Shown here one piece after another: positions 34,331 to 44,800 of a DNA stretch of 64,000 bases. The position numbers and the translations under genes are program-made. Location of the stretch: the NCBI RefSeq assembly GCF_014280965.1, contig NZ_JACODZ010000005.1:248001-312000 (forward strand), in the 5' to 3' direction. Each line of letters starts with the position of its first letter. Within the stretch, counting starts at the first letter, position 1. Under the pieces are notes generated by a model. The model did not search any database. It worked only from the letters and a program-made list of their open reading frames with translations, and was not told the DNA's origin. Source of the stretch: Echinicola salinicaeni (GTDB lineage: Bacteria; Bacteroidota; Bacteroidia; Cytophagales; Cyclobacteriaceae).

Positions 34331-35929
34331 TTAGAAAGGTGCTGGCTCATTACTTCCCAAACCTCCAGGGAATGAATCATCCTCATCAGGCCCGTTGGCT
34401 TTACTCTGAATCCTGATCATATTGCTATCATCAAACCCTTTGCCACCAGCTTCGCTTGGGAATTTATTTCCATACATGGCCTCCTGTGCTTGAGGTTGGA
34501 ATGGTACATTAAGCTCCAAGTCAGCAAACTTGGTGTATTTACCAATAAATCGAAGCCTAACCGTCTCCAAGGAACCACTCCTGTGTTTGGCGATGATTAC
34601 TTCACCTGTTCCTAAGGTACTATTTCCTTCCTCATCCTCATTGATACCATAATACTCAGGTCGGTAAAGGAACATTACAATATCGGCATCCTGCTCGATC
34701 GCTCCAGATTCCCTCAAATCCGAAAGCTGAGGTCTCTTGTCTCCACCCCTGGTTTCCACTGCCCTGGAAAGCTGGGAAAGTGCAATCACGGGCACTTCCA
34801 GTTCCTTGGCTATCTTTTTCAAGGCCCGGGAAATACTTGAAATCTCCTGCTCCCTGTTCCCACTGGCACTTGCCTTGGAATCCCCTGACATCAGCTGAAG
34901 GTAATCAATTACAATCATCTGAATATCACTTTGGGCTTTTAACCTCCTACATTTTGCACGAAGTTCCAAAATGGAAAGTGCTGGGGTATCATCCACAAAC
35001 AAAGGAGCCGATGATAATTTACTGGTTTTATGTATAAGCTGTTCCCATTCATAGTCAGCCAAATTCCCTTTTTTGATCTTTTCAGAATCCAGTTCTGCTT
35101 CAGAGGAAATAAGACGATTTACCAATTGTACTGCTGACATCTCCAGAGAGAAGATAGCCACTGGACGACTATGGTCCACTGCTGCGTTCCTCAATACTGA
35201 AAGTACAAATGCCGTCTTACCCATCGCAGGACGAGCAGCGATAATAACCAAATCTGATTTTTGCCAGCCTGAAGTCACCCTATCCAAAGCTGTAAATCCA
35301 CTTGGCACCCCTGTCAAACCATCTGAAAGATCCTTTTTGCCTTCAAGTTCAGTAATTGCCTCCCGCATAATCGATTTCATATCCGCATAATTTTTACGGA
35401 TATTATTTTCAGAAATCTCAAACAGTGACTGTTCCATTGTATCCAGAAGTTCGAAAACATCTGTCGTTTCCTCAAATGCCTCAGATTGTATTTCTGAACA
35501 AATTCGGATCATATGACGCTTCATTGCCTGCTCGGTAATGATACGCGCGTGATATTCAATATTGGCGGCTGAAGAAATCTTTGAAGTAAGCTCAGTAATA
35601 TAAAAAGCCCCGCCAGCTACTTCCAGCTTCCCGTTCTTCCTCAACTTATTGGTAACTGTAAGCAGGTCTATCGGCTCACTTTCATTAAAAAGCTGAAGAA
35701 TCGCATCATAAATTTCCTTATGGGCGTCCTTATAAAAACTGTCTGGCTTAAGAATATCCACCACAGCCGTGATGGCCTCTTTTTCCAACATCAAGGCACC
35801 CAAAACTGCTTCCTCTAAATCAATTGCCTGTGGTGGTATCTTACCAACACCTGCCCCAAAACCTTTATCTGCACCGTTTTTCCGTCTAAAAGACGATCTT
35901 TCTCTTCCGGTAGTATTTCCTTCTGCCAT
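34331..35929 (-). CDS. dnaB: Replicative DNA helicase
   Basis: A 532-residue DnaB hexameric helicase that unwinds DNA at the replication fork. The N-terminal domain (about 35-140) includes VLGALMLEKEAI. The RecA-like core has Walker A ARPAMGKTA (232-240), VIDYLQLMSG as Walker B and the H4 glutamine region ELEVPVIALSQLSR followed by LRESGAIEQDADIV. The first 30 residues and the last 50 are polar extensions common in Bacteroidota. No intein interrupts the protein. The ATG is preceded by TACATTTG at 35934-35941 (minus strand), a possible -7 box that would leave almost no leader. Confidence 0.96.
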   Translation of the reverse strand: MAEGNTTGRERSSFRRKNGADKGFGAGVGKIPPQAIDLEEAVLGALMLEKEAITAVVDILKPDSFYKDAHKEIYDAILQLFNESEPIDLLTVTNKLRKNGKLEVAGGAFYITELTSKISSAANIEYHARIITEQAMKRHMIRICSEIQSEAFEETTDVFELLDTMEQSLFEISENNIRKNYADMKSIMREAITELEGKKDLSDGLTGVPSGFTALDRVTSGWQKSDLVIIAARPAMGKTAFVLSVLRNAAVDHSRPVAIFSLEMSAVQLVNRLISSEAELDSEKIKKGNLADYEWEQLIHKTSKLSSAPLFVDDTPALSILELRAKCRRLKAQSDIQMIVIDYLQLMSGDSKASASGNREQEISSISRALKKIAKELEVPVIALSQLSRAVETRGGDKRPQLSDLRESGAIEQDADIVMFLYRPEYYGINEDEEGNSTLGTGEVIIAKHRSGSLETVRLRFIGKYTKFADLELNVPFQPQAQEAMYGNKFPSEAGGKGFDDSNMIRIQSKANGPDEDDSFPGGLGSNEPAPF

Positions 35930-36294
35930 AACAACAAATGTAGCTCCTTTAAACCAAAGATTTTAAACAATTTATTAACATGTAATTAACATGTTCATTA
36001 ATAAACTATTAAATGGTTTATTATCCTGTTCTCTTACCTATTAACACCATTTTCTTTCATTTTCTCATCTAATAAAAGCCAGTAGAAAATGATGGAATTT
36101 GAGCGACAAATATAAGATCATATTTGTCCAAATTCATAGGAATTCCCTATTCCCTTGATAAATTATAAAGAGGTGCAAACAGGAACCTATATTTTAATTC
36201 TAATATCTTATCTTTGGAGATAAATAGAAATGTACCTTTTACGATTATCAGCCTTTTCTCTCTTAATTGGCCATACTTGTTAAATAAAAAACAA
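35930..36294. other. Divergent intergenic region, dnaB / exonuclease
   Basis: 365 bp. It contains a minus-strand TAnnTTTG match next to dnaB, a dyad of AACATGT arms at 35976-35994, and AT-rich DNA leading to the exonuclease ATG. An open frame extends from 36214 into the exonuclease, but its extra residues do not look like part of that protein. Confidence 0.35.
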
Positions 36295-37101
36295 ATGACT
36301 TTAAACATAAAAACTCCTTTAGCATTTTTCGATCTTGAAGCCACAGGAATAAATATCTCTACGGATAGGATAGTGGAATTTTCCTTTGTAAAAATCTATC
36401 CTAACGGCAAAGAAGAGATCAAAACCATGAAAATCAATCCCACAATCCCTATTCCAAAAGAAGTTTCTCTGATTCATGGAATTTATGATGAGGACATTAA
36501 AGACGCACCTACCTTTAAGGAAATCGCCAAAGAATTGCATCAGTTTTTGGATGGTGCGGATTTGGCTGGCTTTAATGTGCTCAAATTCGACATTCCACTT
36601 TTAGTGGAAGAATTTTTAAGGGCAGGAATTGATTTTGACATCGAAAAAAGGAACCTGCTGGATGCGCAAAAGATCTTCCACATGATGGAAAAAAGAAACC
36701 TGACGGCTGCATATAAATTTTATTGCGGCAAAACCTTGGAAAATGCCCATAGCGCTGAAGCAGACACCATCGCCACTTATGAGGTTTTTAAAGCACAGGT
36801 AGAAAGATACGAAAACGAAGAAGCTGTAGACCTGCAAGGCAACAAACTAGGCATCGTTGAAAATGACATGAAAAAGATCCATGCCCTGATCAATGAAAAA
36901 ATGGTAGACCTTGCCGGAAGGTTTATTTTCAATGATGAAGGGGTAGAATGTTTTAATTTTGGAAAGCACAAGGGTAAACCAGTAGAAAAAGTACTTCAAG
37001 AGGAACCTAATTATTATGACTGGATGATGAAAGGAGACTTTCCATTGGATACAAAAAGAAAGTTCACTCAGATAAAATTGAGGAACTTTAATAACAGATA
37101 A
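36295..37101 (+). CDS. DnaQ-like 3'-5' exonuclease
   Basis: A 268-residue DEDDh exonuclease. Exo I is PLAFFDLEATG (D13, E15), Exo II is in GFNVLKFDIPLL and Exo III is HSAEADTIATYEVF, giving the DEDDh set. It resembles DNA polymerase III epsilon-type proofreading enzymes but is not fused to a polymerase. A short C-terminal segment, FNFGKHKGKPVEKVLQEEPN, resembles small domains found after exonucleases. The frame extends 27 codons upstream to 36214; I chose ATG 36295 because it puts the catalytic motif at the usual distance from the start. Confidence 0.88.
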   Translation: MTLNIKTPLAFFDLEATGINISTDRIVEFSFVKIYPNGKEEIKTMKINPTIPIPKEVSLIHGIYDEDIKDAPTFKEIAKELHQFLDGADLAGFNVLKFDIPLLVEEFLRAGIDFDIEKRNLLDAQKIFHMMEKRNLTAAYKFYCGKTLENAHSAEADTIATYEVFKAQVERYENEEAVDLQGNKLGIVENDMKKIHALINEKMVDLAGRFIFNDEGVECFNFGKHKGKPVEKVLQEEPNYYDWMMKGDFPLDTKRKFTQIKLRNFNNR

Positions 37102-37103
37102 AC

Positions 37104-37140
37104 AAAATGGCTGCTCGAATGAGCAGCCATTTTTATTTTA
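37104..37140 (+). terminator. Intrinsic terminator after exonuclease gene
   Basis: Arms AAATGGCTGCTC and GAGCAGCCATTT with loop GAAT, then a T-rich tail. It starts 3 bp after the stop. Confidence 0.9.
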
Positions 37141-37161
37141 TATATTGGAAATTTTAGCGAC

Positions 37162-37896
37162 CTAATCCAATGTTTCTTCCTTTTCAAAATGCCTCATTCG
37201 ATAACATTGCATGGCTGTTTTCCCCAAGTGGTCAGTAAGCTGCCAATTGGCAATAGCCCCTACCCCAGCCCCAATAACTGGAATCAACTGGGCCAACTTT
37301 GCCAAATCCATATAATCACGGTACTCCAATTGAAATGTCCGCCAATCAAAATTATCGCCTTTCTCTGGCAATGTTTTCTTGAAGTTTTCCCAGTTCTCTA
37401 TTACTTCTATCACCTCTTTCCTTTTCTGCTGGCTACAAAAAGCCAATTGAAACACGTATAGAATAAAAATCCTCTCCTTAAAATCCTTCACATCATAACC
37501 ATACATGGAAGCAACTTCAAATAGCATCTTCATTTTTATGGCCAAAAAGGCAGGAAAATCAACCATCCCCATTAATATTCCTCCTGCACCAGTTACAGCT
37601 CCCTCTACAGAAGCTGTCCTTTGATACCATTTTATTTTATTTTTAATCTTTAGTTCTCTTCCTTCAAAAGGAATTACTTCAGAGACCTTAGTATTAATAT
37701 AAGAAGAGCCAAAGAGCACTCCTTTGACCATCTTTTCAATGGCATAAGTAATGGCCTGGTGGATTTTATCAGGAATAATTTCATTGATTTTGTGTTGTAC
37801 TCCCTTGGCCATCCTGTTCATGATAGATGGATTCTTCTTGACCTTTTTAAGCCAAGCATTCATCTCATAGAAAGCTATTTCCTCGTAAAGCACCAT
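37162..37896 (-). CDS. EcsC family protein
   Basis: A 244-residue EcsC-type protein. The middle contains GAVTGAGGILMGMVDFPAFL and the later LIPVIGAGVGAIANWQL, two glycine-rich hydrophobic blocks diagnostic of the family. In Bacillus, EcsC is linked to the Ecs ABC transporter, but its biochemical role is unknown. The glycine-rich segments suggest membrane association rather than true spanning helices. It is convergent with the exonuclease gene and lies just downstream of a phosphodiesterase gene on the same strand. Confidence 0.85.
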   Translation of the reverse strand: MVLYEEIAFYEMNAWLKKVKKNPSIMNRMAKGVQHKINEIIPDKIHQAITYAIEKMVKGVLFGSSYINTKVSEVIPFEGRELKIKNKIKWYQRTASVEGAVTGAGGILMGMVDFPAFLAIKMKMLFEVASMYGYDVKDFKERIFILYVFQLAFCSQQKRKEVIEVIENWENFKKTLPEKGDNFDWRTFQLEYRDYMDLAKLAQLIPVIGAGVGAIANWQLTDHLGKTAMQCYRMRHFEKEETLD

Positions 37897-37926
37897 ATCT
37901 ATTATTATTCCAAAAACCCAAAAAAA

Positions 37927-38433
37927 TCATTTCAAGCTTCCACGCTTCCCTAATTCTACGACCCTTAGATTTTTTGGTTTTCCCTCGTCCAAGTCAAATT
38001 TTAATAAGGTTTTTACCTGATGAAAGCCATGGTTACCAATTGCACCAGGATTCATATACAGACACCCCAGCTCATGATCAAATTCAACTTTGCAAATATG
38101 GGAGTGGCCACAAACAAAAATATTGGGCTTAACTTCTTTTATTCTTTTCTTTACTCCTTTGGCATACCTAGGTGGCTTCCCTCCTATATGTAACATCATC
38201 ACCTTGGCTCCCTCCTTTTCAAAAACCAATTCCTCAGGATACCTTTCCCTTGCTGATTTGTCATCAATATTTCCAAAAACTACTCTCAAGGTTTTTCCTT
38301 TCGGAAGGGAATCCATTACGGATTCTTCACCAATATCCCCTGCATGCCAGATTTCATCCACATCTTCCAAATGTTCAATGGTTTTTCCGTCTATATAACT
38401 ATGCGAATCAGAAATCAATGCTACTTTTATCAT
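37927..38433 (-). CDS. YfcE-type metallophosphodiesterase
   Basis: A 168-residue calcineurin-like phosphodiesterase of the YfcE/MJ0936 group. Metal ligands are visible: D9 and H11 (SDSH), D33 (HAGDIG), N55 (FGNID), H82 (LHIGG) and H110/H112 (CGHSH). The C-terminal NPGAIGNHG is a family marker. I set ATG 38433 as start because it gives the expected MIKVALISDSHS opening; the frame stays open to 38481. The enzyme hydrolyses phosphodiesters; the natural substrate is unknown. Confidence 0.9.
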   Translation of the reverse strand: MIKVALISDSHSYIDGKTIEHLEDVDEIWHAGDIGEESVMDSLPKGKTLRVVFGNIDDKSARERYPEELVFEKEGAKVMMLHIGGKPPRYAKGVKKRIKEVKPNIFVCGHSHICKVEFDHELGCLYMNPGAIGNHGFHQVKTLLKFDLDEGKPKNLRVVELGKRGSLK

Positions 38434-38617
38434 AATATTGAATATGCTTAACTTCTTATTGGAATTAGAAAATAAAAACAAAGAAATACAATTTGGTATT
38501 TGGATAAAACTACCTTTTAAATATTAATCTAAAACAACTTAGAATTAGGAACAGTTTCTGCTCCCATTTCAAAAAATAATATCTAAATATTGTACTAGGA
38601 ACAAAAAATCTCAATAA

Positions 38618-39979
38618 ATGAAATCTATTAATCCCTATACTGGCGAGTTATTAAAAGATATAGAAGAGCATTCCGAAGAAGATATTGATATAATCATCAA
38701 TAAAGCTGAAGCCGCTTTCCAAGGCTGGAAAAAAAGGTCAATGGATGAAAGAAGTTCACTGATGAACAAGGCTGCAGAAGTCCTTAGAAAAAACAAGGAA
38801 AAATATGCTAAAATCATTTCCTTGGAAATGGGAAAGGTCATTTCAGAATCCCGTTCAGAAGTGGAAAAGTGTGCTTGGGTTTGCGAATACTATGCTGAAA
38901 AATCAGCAGACTTTTTAGCCGATGAACCCATACACCTTCCAGATGGAAAAGAAGCAAAAGTGGCTTATGATCCCTTAGGAACAATTTTAGCGGTAATGCC
39001 TTGGAACTTCCCTTTTTGGCAGGTATTCAGATTTGCTGCACCCAACTTAACGGCTGGAAACACAGGCTTGCTTAAACATGCTTCCAACGTCCCACAATGC
39101 GCATTGGCCATTGAAGAAGTATTTAGTGAAGCTGGATTCCCTAAAGGTGTTTTCCAAACTTTGATTATAGGATCCAGAAAGGTAGAAAAAGTCATTAATC
39201 ATTCAAAAGTAAAAGCTGTGACGCTAACAGGCAGCGAAAAGGCCGGACAAATTATCGCTGCCCAAGCGGGAAAACAAATCAAAAAAACAGTTTTGGAACT
39301 TGGCGGAAGTGATCCTTTTATTGTCCTCAAAGATGCAGATATTGAAGCTGCAGCCAAAACAGCTGCAAAGGGCCGAATGATCAACTTTGGACAAAGCTGC
39401 ATTGCCGCCAAACGCTTCATAGTAGAAGCACCTGTTTACGATCAATTTATTAGTGCTTTTAAATCCCACATCCAAAATTACCAGGCAGGAGATCCACTTG
39501 ATGAAAATGCAAATTATGCTTGCATGGCTAGGCCAGACCTTGCGGAGGAACTCTACCAACAGGTAAAATCTTCCATTGACCGGGGTGCCGAAGTCATTCT
39601 TGAAGGTAGTGGCCCCAATGAAGGGAAAGCAAATTTCAAACCTTTCATATTGGGAAACCTACGTCCAGACATGCCAGCCTATAGCGAAGAGCTCTTTGGC
39701 CCTGTTGCATCTGTATTTAAGGTAAAAGATGAAAAAGAAGCCATCAAATTGGCCAATGATTCTAACTTTGGCCTAGGTGCTGCTCTATGGACCAAAGCCC
39801 CTGAAAAAGCAGAAAAGCTAGCCAGAGAAATCGAATCAGGTGCAGTATTTATCAATTCCATGGTTGCCTCCAACCCTCACTTACCCTTTGGCGGCATAAA
39901 AAATTCAGGTTATGGACGAGAATTAGCAGAAAATGGAATCAAAGAATTCATGAATATTAAAACCGTTTTTAAGGGCTAG
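38618..39979 (+). CDS. NAD(P)-dependent succinate-semialdehyde-type dehydrogenase
   Basis: A 453-residue aldehyde dehydrogenase. The catalytic cysteine is C261 in FGQSCIAAKRF; the general base is E227 in VLELGGSDPF; N130 in PWNFPFWQ completes the oxyanion site. The 450-residue length and the LGGSDPFIVL and GRELAENGIKEFMNIK segments fit the short succinate-semialdehyde group. It would oxidise succinic semialdehyde or a related aldehyde to the acid with NAD or NADP. It begins 137 bp after 38481, alone on the plus strand, and is 95 bp from the pdhB gene, which may have its own promoter. Confidence 0.9.
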   Translation: MKSINPYTGELLKDIEEHSEEDIDIIINKAEAAFQGWKKRSMDERSSLMNKAAEVLRKNKEKYAKIISLEMGKVISESRSEVEKCAWVCEYYAEKSADFLADEPIHLPDGKEAKVAYDPLGTILAVMPWNFPFWQVFRFAAPNLTAGNTGLLKHASNVPQCALAIEEVFSEAGFPKGVFQTLIIGSRKVEKVINHSKVKAVTLTGSEKAGQIIAAQAGKQIKKTVLELGGSDPFIVLKDADIEAAAKTAAKGRMINFGQSCIAAKRFIVEAPVYDQFISAFKSHIQNYQAGDPLDENANYACMARPDLAEELYQQVKSSIDRGAEVILEGSGPNEGKANFKPFILGNLRPDMPAYSEELFGPVASVFKVKDEKEAIKLANDSNFGLGAALWTKAPEKAEKLAREIESGAVFINSMVASNPHLPFGGIKNSGYGRELAENGIKEFMNIKTVFKG

Positions 39980-40074
39980 TAATGATTATTTTCTAATTAT
40001 TGGTTAATTCCTTTCAGGACTTGGTAATTGAAGGATTACTTTCTATTTTTACAGGCGAAAATTTTGGCTAAGAA

Positions 40075-41055
40075 ATGAGAATTATACAATTTAGAGAAGC
40101 ATTAAGAGAGGCCATGAGCGAGGAAATGAGACGCGACAAAAACGTGTTTCTCATGGGTGAAGAAGTGGCTGAATACAACGGAGCCTATAAGGTGACCCAA
40201 GGTATGTTGGATGAATTCGGACCGGATAGAGTATACGATACGCCTATTGCAGAGCTTGGCTTTGCAGGTTTGGGTGTAGGTGCCGGTATGAATGGTCTAA
40301 GACCCATCATCGAATTTATGACCTTCAATTTTTCTTTGGTAGCTATTGACCAAATCATCAATTCGGCTGCAAAGATGTACGCCATGTCAGGAGGCCAATA
40401 CAACGTTCCAGTTGTTTTTAGAGGCCCTACTGGTAATGCTGGTCAACTTGGTGCCACACACTCCTCTAACTTTGAGAATTGGTTTGCCAATACTCCTGGT
40501 CTTAAGGTAGTAGTCCCAAGCAATCCTTATGATGCTAAAGGTTTATTGAAAGCGGCTATAAGAGATGACGATCCGGTTATTTTCATGGAATCTGAATTGA
40601 TGTATTCTGACAAAGGAGAAGTTCCTGAAGGCGAATATTTACTTCCTATCGGAGTGGCCGATATCAAAAGAAAAGGTGCAGATGTAACGATAGTTTCTTT
40701 TGGAAAAATCATGAAGGTAGCTCTGGAAGCTGCTGAAGAATTGGCCAAAGATGGTATCGAAGCTGAAGTAATTGACCTAAGGACCGTAAGGCCTATTGAC
40801 TATCCTACAGTTTACGAATCTGTTAAAAAGACCAATAGATGTGTAGTAGTTGAAGAAGCCAATCCAATTTCTTCTCTGGCTACAGATATTGCATTCAATA
40901 TTCAGAAAAACATGTTCGATCATTTGGACGCCCCAGTTTTAAGAGTTAACTCCATGGATATTCCTTTGAGTTATTCTCCTACTTATATCGAGGCTACATT
41001 GCCTAATGTAAAAAGAACTATTGAAGCTGTTAAGCAAGTTACTTACGCAAAGTAA
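40075..41055 (+). CDS. pdhB: Pyruvate dehydrogenase E1 component, beta subunit
   Basis: A 326-residue transketolase-like beta subunit of the alpha2beta2 E1 enzyme, decarboxylating pyruvate with thiamine diphosphate for acetyl-CoA formation. Landmarks are LMGEEVAEYNGAYKVTQGML, RVYDTPIAELGFAGLGVGAG and GGQYNVPVVFRGPTG, followed by the VEEANPISSLATDI transketolase C-terminal block. The alpha subunit and E2/E3 genes are not adjacent, so E1 beta stands apart from the complex. A branched-chain 2-oxoacid dehydrogenase beta subunit is the alternative. A strong terminator follows. Confidence 0.92.
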   Translation: MRIIQFREALREAMSEEMRRDKNVFLMGEEVAEYNGAYKVTQGMLDEFGPDRVYDTPIAELGFAGLGVGAGMNGLRPIIEFMTFNFSLVAIDQIINSAAKMYAMSGGQYNVPVVFRGPTGNAGQLGATHSSNFENWFANTPGLKVVVPSNPYDAKGLLKAAIRDDDPVIFMESELMYSDKGEVPEGEYLLPIGVADIKRKGADVTIVSFGKIMKVALEAAEELAKDGIEAEVIDLRTVRPIDYPTVYESVKKTNRCVVVEEANPISSLATDIAFNIQKNMFDHLDAPVLRVNSMDIPLSYSPTYIEATLPNVKRTIEAVKQVTYAK

Positions 41056-41078
41056 TCCCATCAGCTTAAAAAATATTT

Positions 41079-41110
41079 AAAGCGGTCAATGCATTGACCG
41101 CTTTTTTTTT
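41079..41110 (+). terminator. Intrinsic terminator after pdhB
   Basis: Arms AAAGCGGTCAAT and ATTGACCGCTTT followed by nine Ts. Confidence 0.9.
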
Positions 41111-41890
41111 GCAAATAACATTATTCCCTGTCCACAGCTCGATCAAAATTGATTATTAAATTCCGTAAAAAATAAGCTTACTGGTTTAAAAAGCAGACAA
41201 TCATATTTTTTAACAATTCCTATTAAAAAATCATTCTACATTCCCTTGAGCTGATAAATAGCCAATCTTCATCATTATAGGATCATTATATAAAAACAGA
41301 TGTCCCTATTTTTTTTATTCAGAACGATTTATTTTTTTTCCATCTAAGATAATCCAAGAGAAGGCTTACCAAAAAAAGGGACCAATAAAAAAAATTAGAA
41401 TACATTACCATCCGATATACAATATGTTCTTATACACTTTCTCCTAATCACCACACCTATACAAGGTAAATTCCCAAAACATAATTTCAAAAAAATCCTT
41501 AACACTAAAAATCCTAAAAACTACTTTTCATTAAACCAAACAATAAATTTTTTCTCCATAAAAATAACAAACCATACAAAACCAATATAAAACTATACAA
41601 AACACACAATCACAAAAAACATCATTAAACGAAAGAAAAAAATATTCATTTTAATTTGTACATAAGGCCTAACTAGTATAATTTAGGGGAATTATCTCTT
41701 ACCCCCTAATAATCCCCTCAAGAGAAAACACTTCATTCCCAGATAATTCATACATCTCAGGAAGGAAGCCAGTATTACAAAAACGTACCCCACCAAAAAT
41801 AACCTTTAGTACATCACAAAAAGCAAATCACTAAAAATTTGCCTAAAGACTCATGTATACAATTTCATTTAATTAACTAAACAAACGCTT
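41111..41890 (+). other. Long leader/intergenic region before SusC-1
   Basis: 780 bp with no gene-like frame. It has a 164-base stretch with no G on the plus strand (41467-41630), a TTAATTTG at 41651-41658 resembling a weak -7 box, and two overlapping alternative hairpins at 41683-41718. If transcription starts near 41665 the mRNA leader is about 225 bases, long enough for regulation. No anti-sigma/ECF gene pair is nearby. Confidence 0.4.
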
Positions 41891-44800
41891 ATGAAAAAAC
41901 TATTTACACTCATTGCGTTCTTTATGGTCAGTATTACATTCGCACAAAATGTAACGATCACAGGGACCGTAACTGATGGAGAATCAGGAGAGCCACTACC
42001 AGGAGCTAATATTCTGGTAAAAGGCCAAGCATCAGGAACTGTGACAGATATGGACGGGAAATACTCACTTTCTGTTGCTGAAGATGCCACATTAATATTC
42101 AGCTTTATTGGATATACTTCCCAGGAAGTAAAAGTTGGCAGTAACAGTGTAATCGACGTAGCCTTATCAGGTTCTTCTTTAGAGGAGGTTGTTGTAGTAG
42201 GTTATGGTACACAGAAAAAGAAAAACCTAACCGGTGCCGTTGGTACCTTATCCACTGAAGACATAGGTAGCCAAAGTGTAACAAGTGCTGCCAATGCACT
42301 TTCAGGCCGTGTATCCGGAGTTCAATTAATTCAAGGATCTGCCCAGCCAGGCAATGACGCTCCTACCATACAAATAAGGGGAGTTGGTACAGTAAGGACA
42401 TCTGTGGCAAATCAGAACAATGATTCTGCTCCCTTGGTTTTAGTAGATGGTGTGCAATCTACCCTAAATGATGTTCATCCAAATGACATCGAGAGTTTTT
42501 CCGTATTGAAAGACGCTGCCTCTGCTGCCATTTATGGAGCTAGAGCAGCTAACGGTGTTATCCTAGTGACTACCAAAAGAGGCAAATCAGGAAAGCCAAA
42601 AGTATCTATCAACTCTTATATGGCCTTCCAAAATGCGACCACTACGCCTGACATGTTGAGCCCATATGATTTTGCTCGTTTGAAAAATGAAGCACAAACC
42701 AATATTGGCCAACCTGAAGTTTACTCTCAAGAGGAATTGGACCTTTTGCAAAATGGTGGTGATTCAAGATACTCTACAAAAGGGTTATTCGAACAAGGCT
42801 ACCGCACTGGAGCCCCACTTCAAAACCACTATTTCTCAGTAACTGGTGGTACTGAATATGTAAAATACATGTTCTCTGCTGGTTATCAAGACCAAGAGGG
42901 TGTGGTAATCGAGACAGACTCAAAGAGATATAATTTCAGGTCCAATGTGGACGTGAAAATATCCGACAAAGTAAGGACAGGAATCAATATCTCTGGTAGT
43001 TTGACTGATAGTAATGAGCCAAACTATTCAGGCTATGGGGTTACCCAGCTTGTCCGAGATATGATCAGAAAGGCGCCGCTTAATCCACTTAGATATGACA
43101 ATGGCTATATCTCTGCAGGTAATGCTGTATTATCAGGAAGAACTGATGGTGGTATCCACCCTATTGGCTTAGCTAAATATGGCGGAAATAATAACACCAA
43201 ATACTACAGAGCCACTCCTAACCTTTACTTTGAGTTAGAACCCATCAAAGACATGGTTTTCCGTGCTAACGGCTCCGTTTATGTTCAGGACAGAAAACAA
43301 AGTTTCTTCAGAAGTAAAATGACCGTTTCTGATGGCGAAAGCATCTTCAACGCAAATGGTCTTGGGGAATACCGTGAAACTGATTTATTGAGCACTACCT
43401 CAACCTTTGAACTGACTGGCAGGTATACCAAAACATTGGGAAAATCGACCTTAGGCGGAATGCTAGGTTATACGAGTCAGGCATACAGACAAGACTTTCT
43501 TTCTGCCTCCAATGAAGGCTATAATAATAGTATTCTTACAGAATTGGATGTGGCTTCATTGAACCCAAGTGTAGCTGGTAATGCCAGTGAATGGGCATTG
43601 GAATCTTACTTTGGACGTGTGAACTATGACTATGAGGGTAAATATTTAGCTGAGTTCAATATCCGATATGACGGTTCTTCCCGATTCGGAGAAAACAACA
43701 GGTTCGGTACTTTCCCATCATTCTCTTTGGGTTGGAACATGGCCAAGGAAGACTTTATGTCAGGTCTTCAAGATATAAATGAATTGAAATTGAGAGGTAG
43801 TTGGGGTCAACTTGGTAACCAAAACATTGGGAATTATCCAAGTATCGCAACTATTAATCTTGATCAGCCATATGTCTTTGGTAACTCATTGGTAGGTGGT
43901 GCTGCGGCAAGGGCTTTGGCCAATCCAAATGTCAAGTGGGAAACAACACAAACTTCTGATATTGGATTAGATGCAACCTTGTTTGATTACAAACTTTCCC
44001 TTACTGCTGATTACTATGTAAGAAAATCCCTGGATGTACTACTAAGCCCTCCTGTAGTGGCCACATTGGGCAACCTCGCTCCTCCCGTCCAAAACCAAGG
44101 TGAGGTGGAGAATCGTGGTTATGAATTCTCCCTAAACTATTACGGAAGCATTGGAAGTGAGTTCGAATATTCTATTTCTGGGAACTGGTCACACAATGAC
44201 AATAAAGTATTGAAACTGGACGAAGAATTCCTTTCAGCCAATAAGGTTTTGACCAAAGAAGGTTATCCAATCAATTCCTTTTATGGACACATCATTACAG
44301 GTATTTTCCAGTCTGATGCGGAAGCACAAGATGCAGAAACTTATGGTGCTCAGCCAGGTGGTTCTCTAGTAAGTGCTGGTGACTATATCTATGAAGATAC
44401 CAATGGCGATGGCGTAGTTGATTCTGATGACCGTGTGATCATCGGTGACCCTAATATCAGAAACACATTTGGTATGACCTTGACTGCTGATTATAAAGGC
44501 TTCAATTTCCGTGTCTTATTCCAAGGAGTATTAGGAAGAGATGTTGAAAATGGGGTTTATGGAACTGATGGCTTGAGAGGCTACAGTAACCTTACTACGG
44601 CATTTTTGGACAGATGGACGCCAGAAAACACCGACACAGATATACCAAGGGTAGCTACCGGTTACAAATACAACAACTCTTTATTTGTTGGACCAGCTAT
44701 CAGTGCTGCGATCTTAGATGCTTCATACCTAAGAATGAAGCATATTGAATTGGGCTACACCCTACCTACTGAGACTATTTCTAAATTCGGTCTTTCCAAT

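Noticed and set aside
36214-36294. Upstream start of the exonuclease
   Set aside because: It puts 27 unrelated residues before the conserved first strand; ATG 36295 fits the fold.
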